The position numbers were made by a program, and so were the translations under genes. From NCBI RefSeq assembly GCF_934630535.1, contig NZ_CAKTVU010000030.1, forward strand, positions 1-16,225: 16,225 nt of DNA. Reading direction: 5' to 3'. The notes under the pieces are model-generated. The model ran no database searches. It was not told where the DNA came from and saw only the letters and a list, made by a program, of their open reading frames with translations. The stretch is from an uncultured Senegalimassilia sp. (GTDB taxonomy: Bacteria > Actinomycetota > Coriobacteriia > Coriobacteriales > Eggerthellaceae). Every line of letters begins with the position of its first letter. Position 1 is the stretch's first letter. Positions 8,936-14,908 of the stretch are shown in pieces.

Positions 8936-10090
8936 TTATTCGCTTGCCTCGATCGTTCCACCGCCCACAACGACATCGCCATCGTAGAGCACCAGCGACT
9001 GCCCCGCCGCCGGACGCGCGACCGGCTCATCGAAGCGAACCACCAGCTGATCGCCTTCCATAACGGCCTCGCCCGCTTGCGCACGTTGGCGATAATGGGT
9101 CTTCGCCGTAACGCGCAACGGCTTATCAAGCGCCGCCACCGAGATCAGGTTCACGTCCCCTGCGCGCACCTCGCGCACGCCCAGCTCGCTTCGCGGGCCC
9201 ACCACCAGCACGTTCTCGACGGCATCTTTGCCCACCACGTACAACGGCTCGGGCGCGGCGATACCGATGCCCTTGCGCTGTCCGATCGTGTAATGAACCA
9301 ACCCGCTGTGCCGCCCGAGCACCTTGCCATCGACGTCAACGATATCCCCAGGCTCGAACGCCGCAGGAACCGTCGGCTCCTTGCCGTCATCGCGCACGGC
9401 ATCGTCCCCGAACCCCATGTACCGGGCAATGAACGACGCATAATCGCCATCGGGCACGAAGCAGATGTCCTGGCTTTCCGCCTTATGGGCGTTTCCGAAC
9501 GAATGCTTCTCCGCCAACTCTCTCACCTGCGGTTTCGTCAGCTCTCCCAGCGGGAACAGCATATGCGCCAGATCGTCTTGCGTCAGGTGATACAGCACAT
9601 AGCTCTGGTCTTTCGCCTCGTCCAGCCCGCGGCGAAGCTCGAAGCGGCCCGTTCGCTCGTTGAACGCCCGACGGGCATAATGGCCGGTCGCCACATAGTC
9701 GAAGCCAAGCTGCGCACGACGGCGCTGCAAAGCGGCGAACTTCAGATACCTGTTGCAGTCGATGCACGGGTTCGGCGTGCGGCCGCGCAGGTACGCATCG
9801 CAGAACCGATCGATCACCTCGCAGCCGAACGTTCCCGTGAAGTTGAACGTGAAGTGCTCAAGCCCCAGCCCGAACGCCACCTGACGGGCATCCTCCACAT
9901 CGCTTTGGCTGCAGCAGGTGCTTTCGCCCACCACGCACGCGCCCCCGGCGCCGGCAACCTCGTTGTCGAACAGCTTCATGGTGACGCCCGTGGCATCATA
10001 GCCCGCATCGCGAAGCAGCAGCGCCGCCACCGAACTGTCCACCCCGCCGCTCATCGCAACCAGCACACGCTCTTGCTTTTCGCCATTCAC
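8936..10090 (-). CDS. mnmA: tRNA-specific 2-thiouridylase MnmA
   Basis: This 384-residue enzyme makes the 2-thio group of s2U34 in tRNA for Lys, Glu and Gln, using ATP and a sulfur relay. The N-type PP-loop is SGGVDSS (14-20). The catalytic region is TPNPCIDCN (105-113) and the second active-site cysteine is in SQDICF (C210). By alignment from memory, C112 corresponds to E. coli C102 and C109 sits where E. coli has Asp99. A C-terminal beta-barrel ends the protein. The start is GTG at 10090 with AAGGAG about 9 nt upstream; no ATG lies in frame nearby. It is 73 bp downstream of the C26 hydrolase gene on the same strand with no visible terminator between them, so it may be read from the upp promoter. 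Its 3' end faces serA. Confidence 0.96.
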   Translation of the reverse strand: MNGEKQERVLVAMSGGVDSSVAALLLRDAGYDATGVTMKLFDNEVAGAGGACVVGESTCCSQSDVEDARQVAFGLGLEHFTFNFTGTFGCEVIDRFCDAYLRGRTPNPCIDCNRYLKFAALQRRRAQLGFDYVATGHYARRAFNERTGRFELRRGLDEAKDQSYVLYHLTQDDLAHMLFPLGELTKPQVRELAEKHSFGNAHKAESQDICFVPDGDYASFIARYMGFGDDAVRDDGKEPTVPAAFEPGDIVDVDGKVLGRHSGLVHYTIGQRKGIGIAAPEPLYVVGKDAVENVLVVGPRSELGVREVRAGDVNLISVAALDKPLRVTAKTHYRQRAQAGEAVMEGDQLVVRFDEPVARPAAGQSLVLYDGDVVVGGGTIEASE

Positions 10091-10163
10091 CTGGGATTAC
10101 TCCTTCAAACAACCTACCATCGCGAAGCCCACGATCCCGAACGACCCAGCTCCAACCATCAAG

Positions 10164-11093
10164 CTAGATATAGTCAGCGAACTTGACCGCGGGCCACACG
10201 GCATTCGGGTCGCACTCTTCGCGATCGATGCGCAGGCAATCGTGGCAACGCCCTTCGCGACAGCGCATCTGCCGCGCCTCGTCGATCAAGGCGCGGAACA
10301 GCGGCGCCATATGTCCACCGTCCTCCACGAAGTACTCAGGATGCCACTGCACGCCCATAAGGAAGCGGCAATCCTTCGCCTCCACGCCTTCCACCAGGCC
10401 ATCAGGCCCATATGCGGCAGCCGCCAAATTGGGAGGCAGCGCGCGAACGCCCTGATGGTGCATGGAATTCACCGCAGCGGAATCGCAACCTAAGATCTCC
10501 CCGAGCTTGCTTGAGCGCATGATCGAAACCGTATGGGTAGGATGACCGTATTCCTTTGTTTGCCAATGGTTCACGCGCCCACCGGCTTGCGTCTGCACGC
10601 CCTCCGACGGCACAGGCACATCGTCGGCGGCGCACATGCCGTCGAACTGCTCTTCCAAATCCAGGTACAACGTACCCCCGAAGAACACGTTGATCATCTG
10701 CATGCCACGGCAGATGCCCAGCAACGGATAGTCGAACTGATACGCGTAGCTGAGCAGCAGATACTCCACTTCCTCGCGCTCGGGCGTCAGCTCGGAAAGC
10801 TTGCCATAAGTGATATCGCCGCCGTAGCGCACAGGACTGATATCCTGGCCGCCCGACAGCACGAATCCGTCGATGCGCGGCAGCAGCGACTCGTACACGC
10901 TGACATCGCTGGTGAACGGGACGATCAGCGGCGCCCCTCCCGCAGCAACGATGGCCTGCGCATAATGGTTGTTCATACGAAGAATGCCCTCATTGGGGTC
11001 ATACGTCGGCACGATGCCGATGACCGGCCGCGATGCACCCATCGCTTTCGTGGCAATCTCGTCAATGCTAATGGGTCGTTGCGCGCTTTCCAT
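10164..11093 (-). CDS. Peptidase C26 / gamma-glutamyl-gamma-aminobutyrate hydrolase family protein
   Basis: This 309-residue class I glutamine-amidotransferase-like hydrolase is of the PuuD/C26 type. Members hydrolyse gamma-glutamyl bonds, for example of gamma-glutamyl-GABA; the real substrate here is not known. The nucleophile is C128 in LLGICRGMQ; H251 and E253 in VQWHPE complete the triad. The oxyanion-side loop FVLSGGQDISP (77-87) is typical of the family. After the domain (about residue 277 on) there is an unusual tail with four cysteines, C278-x4-C283-x2-C286-x7-C294, suggesting a metal or cluster site or a disulfide. The start codon lies 8 bp after the upp stop and has AGGGGG 4 nt upstream, so the two genes form an operon, perhaps together with mnmA. 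Confidence 0.9.
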   Translation of the reverse strand: MESAQRPISIDEIATKAMGASRPVIGIVPTYDPNEGILRMNNHYAQAIVAAGGAPLIVPFTSDVSVYESLLPRIDGFVLSGGQDISPVRYGGDITYGKLSELTPEREEVEYLLLSYAYQFDYPLLGICRGMQMINVFFGGTLYLDLEEQFDGMCAADDVPVPSEGVQTQAGGRVNHWQTKEYGHPTHTVSIMRSSKLGEILGCDSAAVNSMHHQGVRALPPNLAAAAYGPDGLVEGVEAKDCRFLMGVQWHPEYFVEDGGHMAPLFRALIDEARQMRCREGRCHDCLRIDREECDPNAVWPAVKFADYI

Positions 11094-11101
11094 AACGCCC
11101 C

Positions 11102-11752
11102 CTACAAAGTGCCGAAGACGCGGTCGCCCGCATCGCCCAAGCCGGGAAGGATATACGCCTGATCGTTCAGCCCGTCATCCAGCGCGCACGTCCAAATGCG
11201 GACATCCGAATCCTCCTGCAAAACAGCGCGAACCCCCTCGGGGGCAGCCACCAGCACCAGGAATCGGATATCGCGGACGCCCTGTTCTCGCAGATAATGA
11301 ATAGCCGAGAGCGCACTACCGCCCGTAGCCAACATGGGATCGATCAAAAACACCGTCTTGTTGGCAATGCCCCTCGGCATCTTCGCGTAATACTCGTGCG
11401 GCTGATGCGTCCGCTCATCGCGTTCCATGCCAAGAACCCCCACTGCAGCGGAGGGTATGGCGGAAAGAACCCCGTCCAGCATGCCCATGCCCGCACGCAG
11501 GATCGGAACCACGGCAAGATCCTCGCCCGCAATCCGTTTTCCGATTGTGCGCTGCAATGGGGTATCCACCTCGACGGGCTCCGTCGGCAAATCGCGCGAT
11601 GCCTCATATACCTCAAGCATGGCAACTTCGTGCACAAGCTGGCGAAACTGGGAAGGAGCCGTGGATGCATCGCGCATGATCGACATCTTATGCGCGATAA
11701 GGGGATGCTCGAGCACATTCAGGCGCTCATCGGTTAATCGCATCTCTTCCAT
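11102..11752 (-). CDS. upp: Uracil phosphoribosyltransferase
   Basis: This 216-residue enzyme converts uracil plus PRPP to UMP in pyrimidine salvage. The PRPP-binding motif is VFLIDPMLATGGSA (134-147). The uracil-binding end AYILPGLGDAGDRVFGT (199-215) and the flexible-loop YYAKMPRG (121-128) are characteristic. Length is normal for the family (about 208-210). The ATG at 11752 is preferred because AGGAG lies 7 nt upstream; an ATG three codons later (11743) would have its ribosome-binding site too close, and the extension to 11797 lacks similarity. It is the first gene of the minus-strand cluster with the C26 hydrolase. Confidence 0.96.
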   Translation of the reverse strand: MEEMRLTDERLNVLEHPLIAHKMSIMRDASTAPSQFRQLVHEVAMLEVYEASRDLPTEPVEVDTPLQRTIGKRIAGEDLAVVPILRAGMGMLDGVLSAIPSAAVGVLGMERDERTHQPHEYYAKMPRGIANKTVFLIDPMLATGGSALSAIHYLREQGVRDIRFLVLVAAPEGVRAVLQEDSDVRIWTCALDDGLNDQAYILPGLGDAGDRVFGTL

Positions 11753-11792
11753 CCCAAGGCTCCTCTCAGACTCCAGCGATCTTTGACTGCAT

Positions 11793-11798
11793 ATCATA
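11793..11798 (-). promoter_or_regulatory. Possible upp promoter -10
   Basis: TATGAT on the minus strand (11798 to 11793) would give a leader of about 35 nt. No -35 at correct spacing is convincing. Confidence 0.2.
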
Positions 11799-12032
11799 CG
11801 CTAAAGCCTAGCAACCGAGCACCGTCAACCGGTGTTCGGCCATCAAACTATAACAAAATTTTTCCATTCGGAAACAAGTTGCAACAATTTCTCGGGCTCC
11901 GGAGCCGATGCGGCACATAACACCAGGCGAAAAGGGGGATTTACAGCCTATTCCCACCGATTTGATGCTTGCAACAACCACCAACGCATAGTCGAATCAA
12001 GCCGTTTTGCCCGTTTTCATAACAAAACAATG

Positions 12033-12060
12033 TGGACATTCAAGTGTTTCTTGTTATAGA
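12033..12060 (+). promoter_or_regulatory. rep promoter
   Basis: TGGACA (12033-12038), 16 bp, then TATAGA (12055-12060), with TG one base before the -10 (extended -10). This predicts a start near 12067 and a 256-nt leader ahead of rep. ACTGTGCA (12060-12067), half of the palindrome found at the parAB promoter, lies exactly at the predicted start. Confidence 0.6.
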
Positions 12061-12072
12061 CTGTGCAAGTAA

Positions 12073-12111
12073 CAAGCGTGGATACCTATGCGCCAACATA
12101 GCTCCCGCTTG
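12073..12111 (+). promoter_or_regulatory. rep leader hairpin with CGCCAA loop (first copy)
   Basis: The outer stem CAAGCG (12073-12078)/CGCTTG (12106-12111) continues, with small bulges, into CTATG (12086-12090)/CATAG (12097-12101). The hexanucleotide loop is CGCCAA (12091-12096). The same loop tops the next hairpin at 12131-12156, so the antisense RNA loop UUGGCG could contact both. Confidence 0.4.
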
Positions 12112-12150
12112 CATCGACAACAGAAAAAAGAACCCCCTAGCGCCAACTAG
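12088..12150 (+). CDS. Possible 20-residue rep leader peptide
   Basis: ATG at 12088 opens a frame of 20 codons (MRQHSSRLHRQQKKEPPSAN) ending at TAG 12148-12150, inside the stem targeted by the antisense RNA. The upstream GTGGA is a weak ribosome-binding site. Translated leader peptides couple to Rep synthesis in some antisense-controlled plasmids, which is the only reason to list it. Confidence 0.2.
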   Translation: MRQHSSRLHRQQKKEPPSAN

Positions 12151-12156
12151 GGGGTT
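12124..12156 (-). terminator. Terminator of the antisense RNA
   Basis: A 10-bp perfect stem (12131-12140 with 12147-12156) has a 6-nt loop, followed on the minus strand by C then TTTTTT (12129-12124). The plus strand has no T-run after the stem, so it acts only on leftward transcription, where no protein gene ends. Confidence 0.8.
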
Positions 12157-12189
12157 GCCTAAGTGATCAGGTATCGACCACTCACTCAC
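12124..12189 (-). ncRNA. Predicted antisense copy-control RNA (ctRNA) to the rep leader
   Basis: A good minus-strand promoter (-35 TTGTGA 12225-12220, 17 bp, -10 TAAAAT 12202-12197) predicts a start at 12189 or 12190. An intrinsic terminator at 12156-12124 ends the transcript, giving about 66 nt. The RNA begins GUGAGUGAGUGG, which is single-stranded in outline, and ends in a 10-bp hairpin (AACCCCCUAG-type stem) with loop UUGGCG and six U. It is fully complementary to the rep leader upstream of the start codon. UUGG fits the YUNR U-turn rule for antisense RNA kissing loops, and UUGGCG/CGCCAA loops are described in IncI/IncFII-type copy control. By analogy it should inhibit rep expression in trans. 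No expression data exist here; the evidence is promoter, terminator, loop and position. Confidence 0.6.
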
Positions 12190-12210
12190 AGGTGATATTT
12201 TACCACTTAG
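12159..12210 (+). promoter_or_regulatory. rep leader stem-loop presenting the antisense contact loop
   Basis: CTAAGTG (12159-12165) pairs with CACTTAG (12204-12210), and inside it TATCgACC (12172-12179) with GGTGATA (12191-12197). This exposes the loop ACTCACTCACA (12180-12190), which is exactly complementary to the 5' end of the predicted antisense RNA. Confidence 0.45.
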
Positions 12211-12225
12211 AACATGCGCTCACAA
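12197..12225 (-). promoter_or_regulatory. Promoter of the antisense RNA
   Basis: TTGTGA (12225-12220), spacer of exactly 17 bp, TAAAAT (12202-12197): 4/6 and 5/6 matches to the sigma-70-type consensus, facing away from rep. Confidence 0.6.
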
Positions 12226-12240
12226 GGCGTTCTTGTTTTT
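12209..12240 (+). terminator. Weak attenuator-like hairpin in the rep leader
   Basis: AGAAC (12209-12213) pairs with GTTCT (12229-12233), plus GC/GC (12216-12217, 12227-12228) across a 2-nt bulge, followed by TGTTTTT. It overlaps by 2 nt the stem at 12204-12210, so the two folds compete slightly. It would fit transcription attenuation but the stem is weak. Confidence 0.3.
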
Positions 12241-12318
12241 GCACCCTTTTTTTCATTGTCGAAAACGGAATACATTCGACTAGAAAGCGACTGCATTTGC
12301 GCAGGTCGCGAAGGGTGC
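12241..12318 (+). promoter_or_regulatory. Three-way-junction leader fold sequestering the rep ribosome-binding site
   Basis: The closing stem P1 is GCACCCTT (12241-12248) with AAGGGTGC (12311-12318); AAGGG is the rep Shine-Dalgarno. P2 is GTCGAA (12258-12263) with TTCGAC (12275-12280). P3 is GCGACTGC (12287-12294) with GCAGGTCGC (12301-12309, one bulged G). All arms are perfect apart from that bulge. The fold would block translation initiation unless opened. Confidence 0.5.
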
Positions 12319-12322
12319 TATT

Positions 12323-13858
12323 ATGCCTCAACCGCAAGTAGATGCGGCGGTCCCCCACATGCAAGGAAGCGAGTGGGAGGTTTTCCGCACGCTTATCACG
12401 CACGACGACCGCAACAGCTACTATGTGGTCTCGTCGGACGCCAGCGGGTCCTGGGAGGACACCGCAGTGAAAAGCGAATCTTTGCCGGCTATGGGCTTCA
12501 ACACGAAGTCCGCCTACTACATGACCCACAACGGGTTCACTTCGGCATGCCGCAAATCAGAGCAAGTCAGGCAACTGAATGCCCTGTTCTTCGATCTCGA
12601 CTGCCACGATCAGGACCTTCAGCAAACTCGCGCTATCGTGAGCCAAACGCTCAGCACGCTCCAAAAGGCCGTTGGGGAAGGCATCCTCCCTCAACCCACT
12701 ATGACCATCGACTCCGGTCGAGGCGTACAGCTGTTCTATGTTCTCACTCGGTCCATTCCGTACCGAGTGAATGCAAACGGCCAGGTCAACATCAAATCCG
12801 TAAAGCTCTTCGAAAGCGTGCAGAAACGCATGGCCTCGTTGCTCGATTCCGTCATCTCCCCCATTAAGGGCATTTCGGTCGATCGCGCAACATTCGACGT
12901 TTCCCGCGTTTCCCGCATCCCTGGAACCTTTAACGCAAAAGCAGGGCGTTTCGCCTCTCTTGCCAACTACTCCTTCGATGCACTGTACAGCTTGACGGAG
13001 CTTTCCGGCTTCGCAGGTACGCACTTGACGGAAACCGACCGCAAACACAATCTCAGGCGTGCGTTCAAAAAGACCGCATCTGTCCTGAATTACCAGCCGA
13101 TGCTCAACAGCCGACTCGCTAAAATCATCGAGCTTCAGAAGCTTCGCAACTTCAATTGCGAGGGGAATCGCGAACTCATGTCGTTCGTGTTCTACAACAC
13201 GGCCGTGCAAGTATACCCACATGAGATCGCCTTGCGAAAACTAAAGGGTTTCAACAGCGATTTCATCAATCCACTTAACCAAAGTGAGCTTGCCGGAATC
13301 GTCAAATCGGTTGACTCCGTGACTAATCTGCGCGGCGAGCAAGGATATTACCTCATCGGTGCTCATCGCCTTCGCGAGCTCCTTGGCATGTCGCTTGAAG
13401 AGGAGATGGCTGTCAACTTCTTTGAATCGAAACGATCGATTCTGCGAAAAGAAGCGAAACGCATAACCAAAGAAAAGCGCGAGAAACGAAACGCTCGCAT
13501 TGTTGCCTTGTTCCGCCAAGGTTCGTATACGTATGCCTCGATAGCAAAGCAAGTTGTGTGCTCAGTTAGGACTGTGGCTGCAGTCATTAGCTCGTACAAG
13601 CAAAATCAACGTCATCCAGTCTTGGTAGACATCACCCGTTATAACAAGAAAGTACTAGATGCATGCAATTTTTTGTCATACGAGTTTAAGCAGTGCTTGT
13701 TACCCTCTTATCTACCGATTCTTGTTACTTCTTCCCTGGGTGCTCTCGTGACATCTATGACAGAAACCCTCCCGACAAGCGTTTTTGTCACTCGTGTTCG
13801 GGAGGGTTTCTTCATTGCTGCTCGTAGGTATCTCTATACGAGGCGTTTAGTCCAGTGA
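12323..13858 (+). CDS. Plasmid replication initiator, archaeo-eukaryotic primase (AEP)-like with PriCT and HTH
   Basis: This 511-residue protein has primase-polymerase hallmarks. Motif I is LFFDLDCHD (88-96, metal-binding D91 and D93), the second motif is TIDSGRGVQLFYVL (128-141), and the third is SVDRATFDVSRVSRIPGTFN (185-204). A PriCT-1-like helical segment follows (about 278-331, with NPLNQSELAGIVKSV). A basic coiled stretch (369-392) then leads to a helix-turn-helix around 392-424 (YTYASIAKQVVCSVRTVAAVI). Such proteins prime and initiate replication of plasmids and integrative elements; a separate helicase is usually supplied by the host or element. The start at 12323 has AAGGG 7 nt upstream. 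The last 70 or so residues look atypical: the DNA there is AT-rich, contains a terminator hairpin, and the stop overlaps the end of convergent parB by 12 bp. It is probably the initiator of the element's origin. Confidence 0.82.
   Translation: MPQPQVDAAVPHMQGSEWEVFRTLITHDDRNSYYVVSSDASGSWEDTAVKSESLPAMGFNTKSAYYMTHNGFTSACRKSEQVRQLNALFFDLDCHDQDLQQTRAIVSQTLSTLQKAVGEGILPQPTMTIDSGRGVQLFYVLTRSIPYRVNANGQVNIKSVKLFESVQKRMASLLDSVISPIKGISVDRATFDVSRVSRIPGTFNAKAGRFASLANYSFDALYSLTELSGFAGTHLTETDRKHNLRRAFKKTASVLNYQPMLNSRLAKIIELQKLRNFNCEGNRELMSFVFYNTAVQVYPHEIALRKLKGFNSDFINPLNQSELAGIVKSVDSVTNLRGEQGYYLIGAHRLRELLGMSLEEEMAVNFFESKRSILRKEAKRITKEKREKRNARIVALFRQGSYTYASIAKQVVCSVRTVAAVISSYKQNQRHPVLVDITRYNKKVLDACNFLSYEFKQCLLPSYLPILVTSSLGALVTSMTETLPTSVFVTRVREGFFIAARRYLYTRRLVQ
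13763..13810. terminator. Bidirectional terminator lying inside the 3' end of rep
   Basis: A 13-bp perfect stem (13763-13775 with 13798-13810, arm GAAACCCTCCCGA) encloses a loop containing GTTTTTG. TTTCTTCATT follows on the plus strand; GGGTTTCTG on the minus strand. It lies 48 bp before the rep stop and 37 bp beyond the parB stop, so it suits both convergent genes, yet it is within the rep reading frame. Confidence 0.65.
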
Positions 13859-14908
13859 TTTTTCAATTGAGCGTACCAAGGCCTTGATTTCACCGAGTAG
13901 CTTGAAATCCGCCTCTCCTTCTGCGTTCTCTGCGTGTCGAAGAGCATTTCTAGCTGTTTTCAGGTAGCCGTTCACATCTTTGGCTGCTTTCGGTTCTCGA
14001 ACTGCTTTCTCGAGTGTTTTGGTTTGCGTGGCTGTTACCAGCTCTTCGATTGGCTGTTCTTGCTTGGAGGCTTTTGCTGCTTCAATAAGGGTTGTTATCT
14101 CCTCTGCAGTCAATTCTCCAGTGTGAACCGCGTTGATGACGCTTTCTTGCTGTATGCTCGGCAGCTTCGACAACGCTTCTGCTTGGGATTGCGTGATGCT
14201 TCCTGCATCTAGCAGATCATTGCCTTCCTTTGACAGGTTTCTTGCTATGTTCAGCAATACCTGAGCGGTTCGTTCAGACACTCCAAAGTGTTCTGCAAGG
14301 TAGGTTTTCGTGTTAACGCCCTTTAGGGATGGATCATCCTTGCGCCATTCCACCAGCTTGTCTGCTAGAACCCTGAAGCCCTGAGCGCGTTCCGATGGTT
14401 TGATGTTTCGTTGGCCGATATTGCTCGAGTGCATGATGAAATTGGCTTGTTCGTCGGAAACAGCACCAAGCTTGTGGCACCTGCCCGGAACCATGCGCCA
14501 TGCGTCGCCATACTTTTCCGCAAGCAGCTTACATGCGCGCCAACGACGCTCGCCATCGATGATTTGGATGCCGTCTTCCGTCTCGCGCAGGATCAGCGGT
14601 TCGACTTCCTTGCTGTTCCAAATCAGACCAGCAAGGTTATTCACGTCCTCGTCGGTGATGGTGTAGCTGTTGTTGGGGTTCGGCTTTAGGTTGTCAATAT
14701 CGAACCAGTCAAAGCCCATTTCGGCCAGCAGCGTATTTCGACGATTGCTGTTAGCCATCTTGTCGGTGATGGCGCCTTCTTGGTTGTCCCTGGCTTCGAA
14801 TGCCGCAAGGCGCATTTGCTCATCGGTGAGCTTTTCGTAACGCGGTGTCACGTTGGCGATTGCTCCTCCGTTGTTCTTAAGAGCGGCTTGTAGCTTGTTC
14901 CTAGGCAT
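13847..14908 (-). CDS. parB: ParB/Spo0J/RepB-family partition protein
   Basis: This 353-residue centromere-binding protein and likely CTP-dependent clamp is of the ParB family. The N-terminal domain carries PLILRETEDGIQIIDGERRWRACKLL (about 104-129, with the GERR box at 119-122) and the SSNIGQRNIKPSERAQGF box (161-178). These form the CTP-binding site in relatives. The helix-turn-helix is about 201-222 (KTYLAEHFGVSERTAQVLLNIA). The C-terminal part is charged and presumably dimerises. Its start overlaps the parA stop by 8 bp (ATGCCTAG), with GAGGAA just upstream, so translation is coupled. It is longer and more divergent than chromosomal Spo0J, and no TGTTTCACGTGAAACA site is seen in the window, consistent with a plasmid-type protein. 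Its binding site may be the 55-bp inverted repeat or the tandem array at 16103-16225. Confidence 0.9.
   Translation of the reverse strand: MPRNKLQAALKNNGGAIANVTPRYEKLTDEQMRLAAFEARDNQEGAITDKMANSNRRNTLLAEMGFDWFDIDNLKPNPNNSYTITDEDVNNLAGLIWNSKEVEPLILRETEDGIQIIDGERRWRACKLLAEKYGDAWRMVPGRCHKLGAVSDEQANFIMHSSNIGQRNIKPSERAQGFRVLADKLVEWRKDDPSLKGVNTKTYLAEHFGVSERTAQVLLNIARNLSKEGNDLLDAGSITQSQAEALSKLPSIQQESVINAVHTGELTAEEITTLIEAAKASKQEQPIEELVTATQTKTLEKAVREPKAAKDVNGYLKTARNALRHAENAEGEADFKLLGEIKALVRSIEKSLD

Larger units (their letters stand above)
11753..12322. other. Long non-coding junction between chromosomal genes and rep
   Basis: This 570-bp region has no supported protein-coding gene. Roughly the first 100 bp belong to upp control. 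From about 11840 the composition becomes more AT-rich, with AACAAAA and TTGCAACAA repeats (the latter around 11879 and 11969) and a 12-bp palindrome GGCTCCGGAGCC at 11895-11906. From 12033 onward it holds the rep promoter, a predicted antisense RNA and a structured leader, listed separately. No tRNA, attachment-site duplication or integrase is seen. Confidence 0.6.

Noticed and set aside
8873..10186. 437-codon plus-strand frame opposite mnmA
   Set aside because: It is a shadow of mnmA rich in H/R/A, and it starts inside the serA terminator.
12031..12039. DnaA box in TGTGGACAT
   Set aside because: It matches TGTGGATAA at only 7 of 9 positions, is single, and is better explained as the rep promoter -35 region.
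12214..12867. 217-codon plus-strand frame overlapping the start of rep
   Set aside because: There is no ribosome-binding site, no domain, and it loses to the Rep frame, which shows primase motifs across the same DNA.
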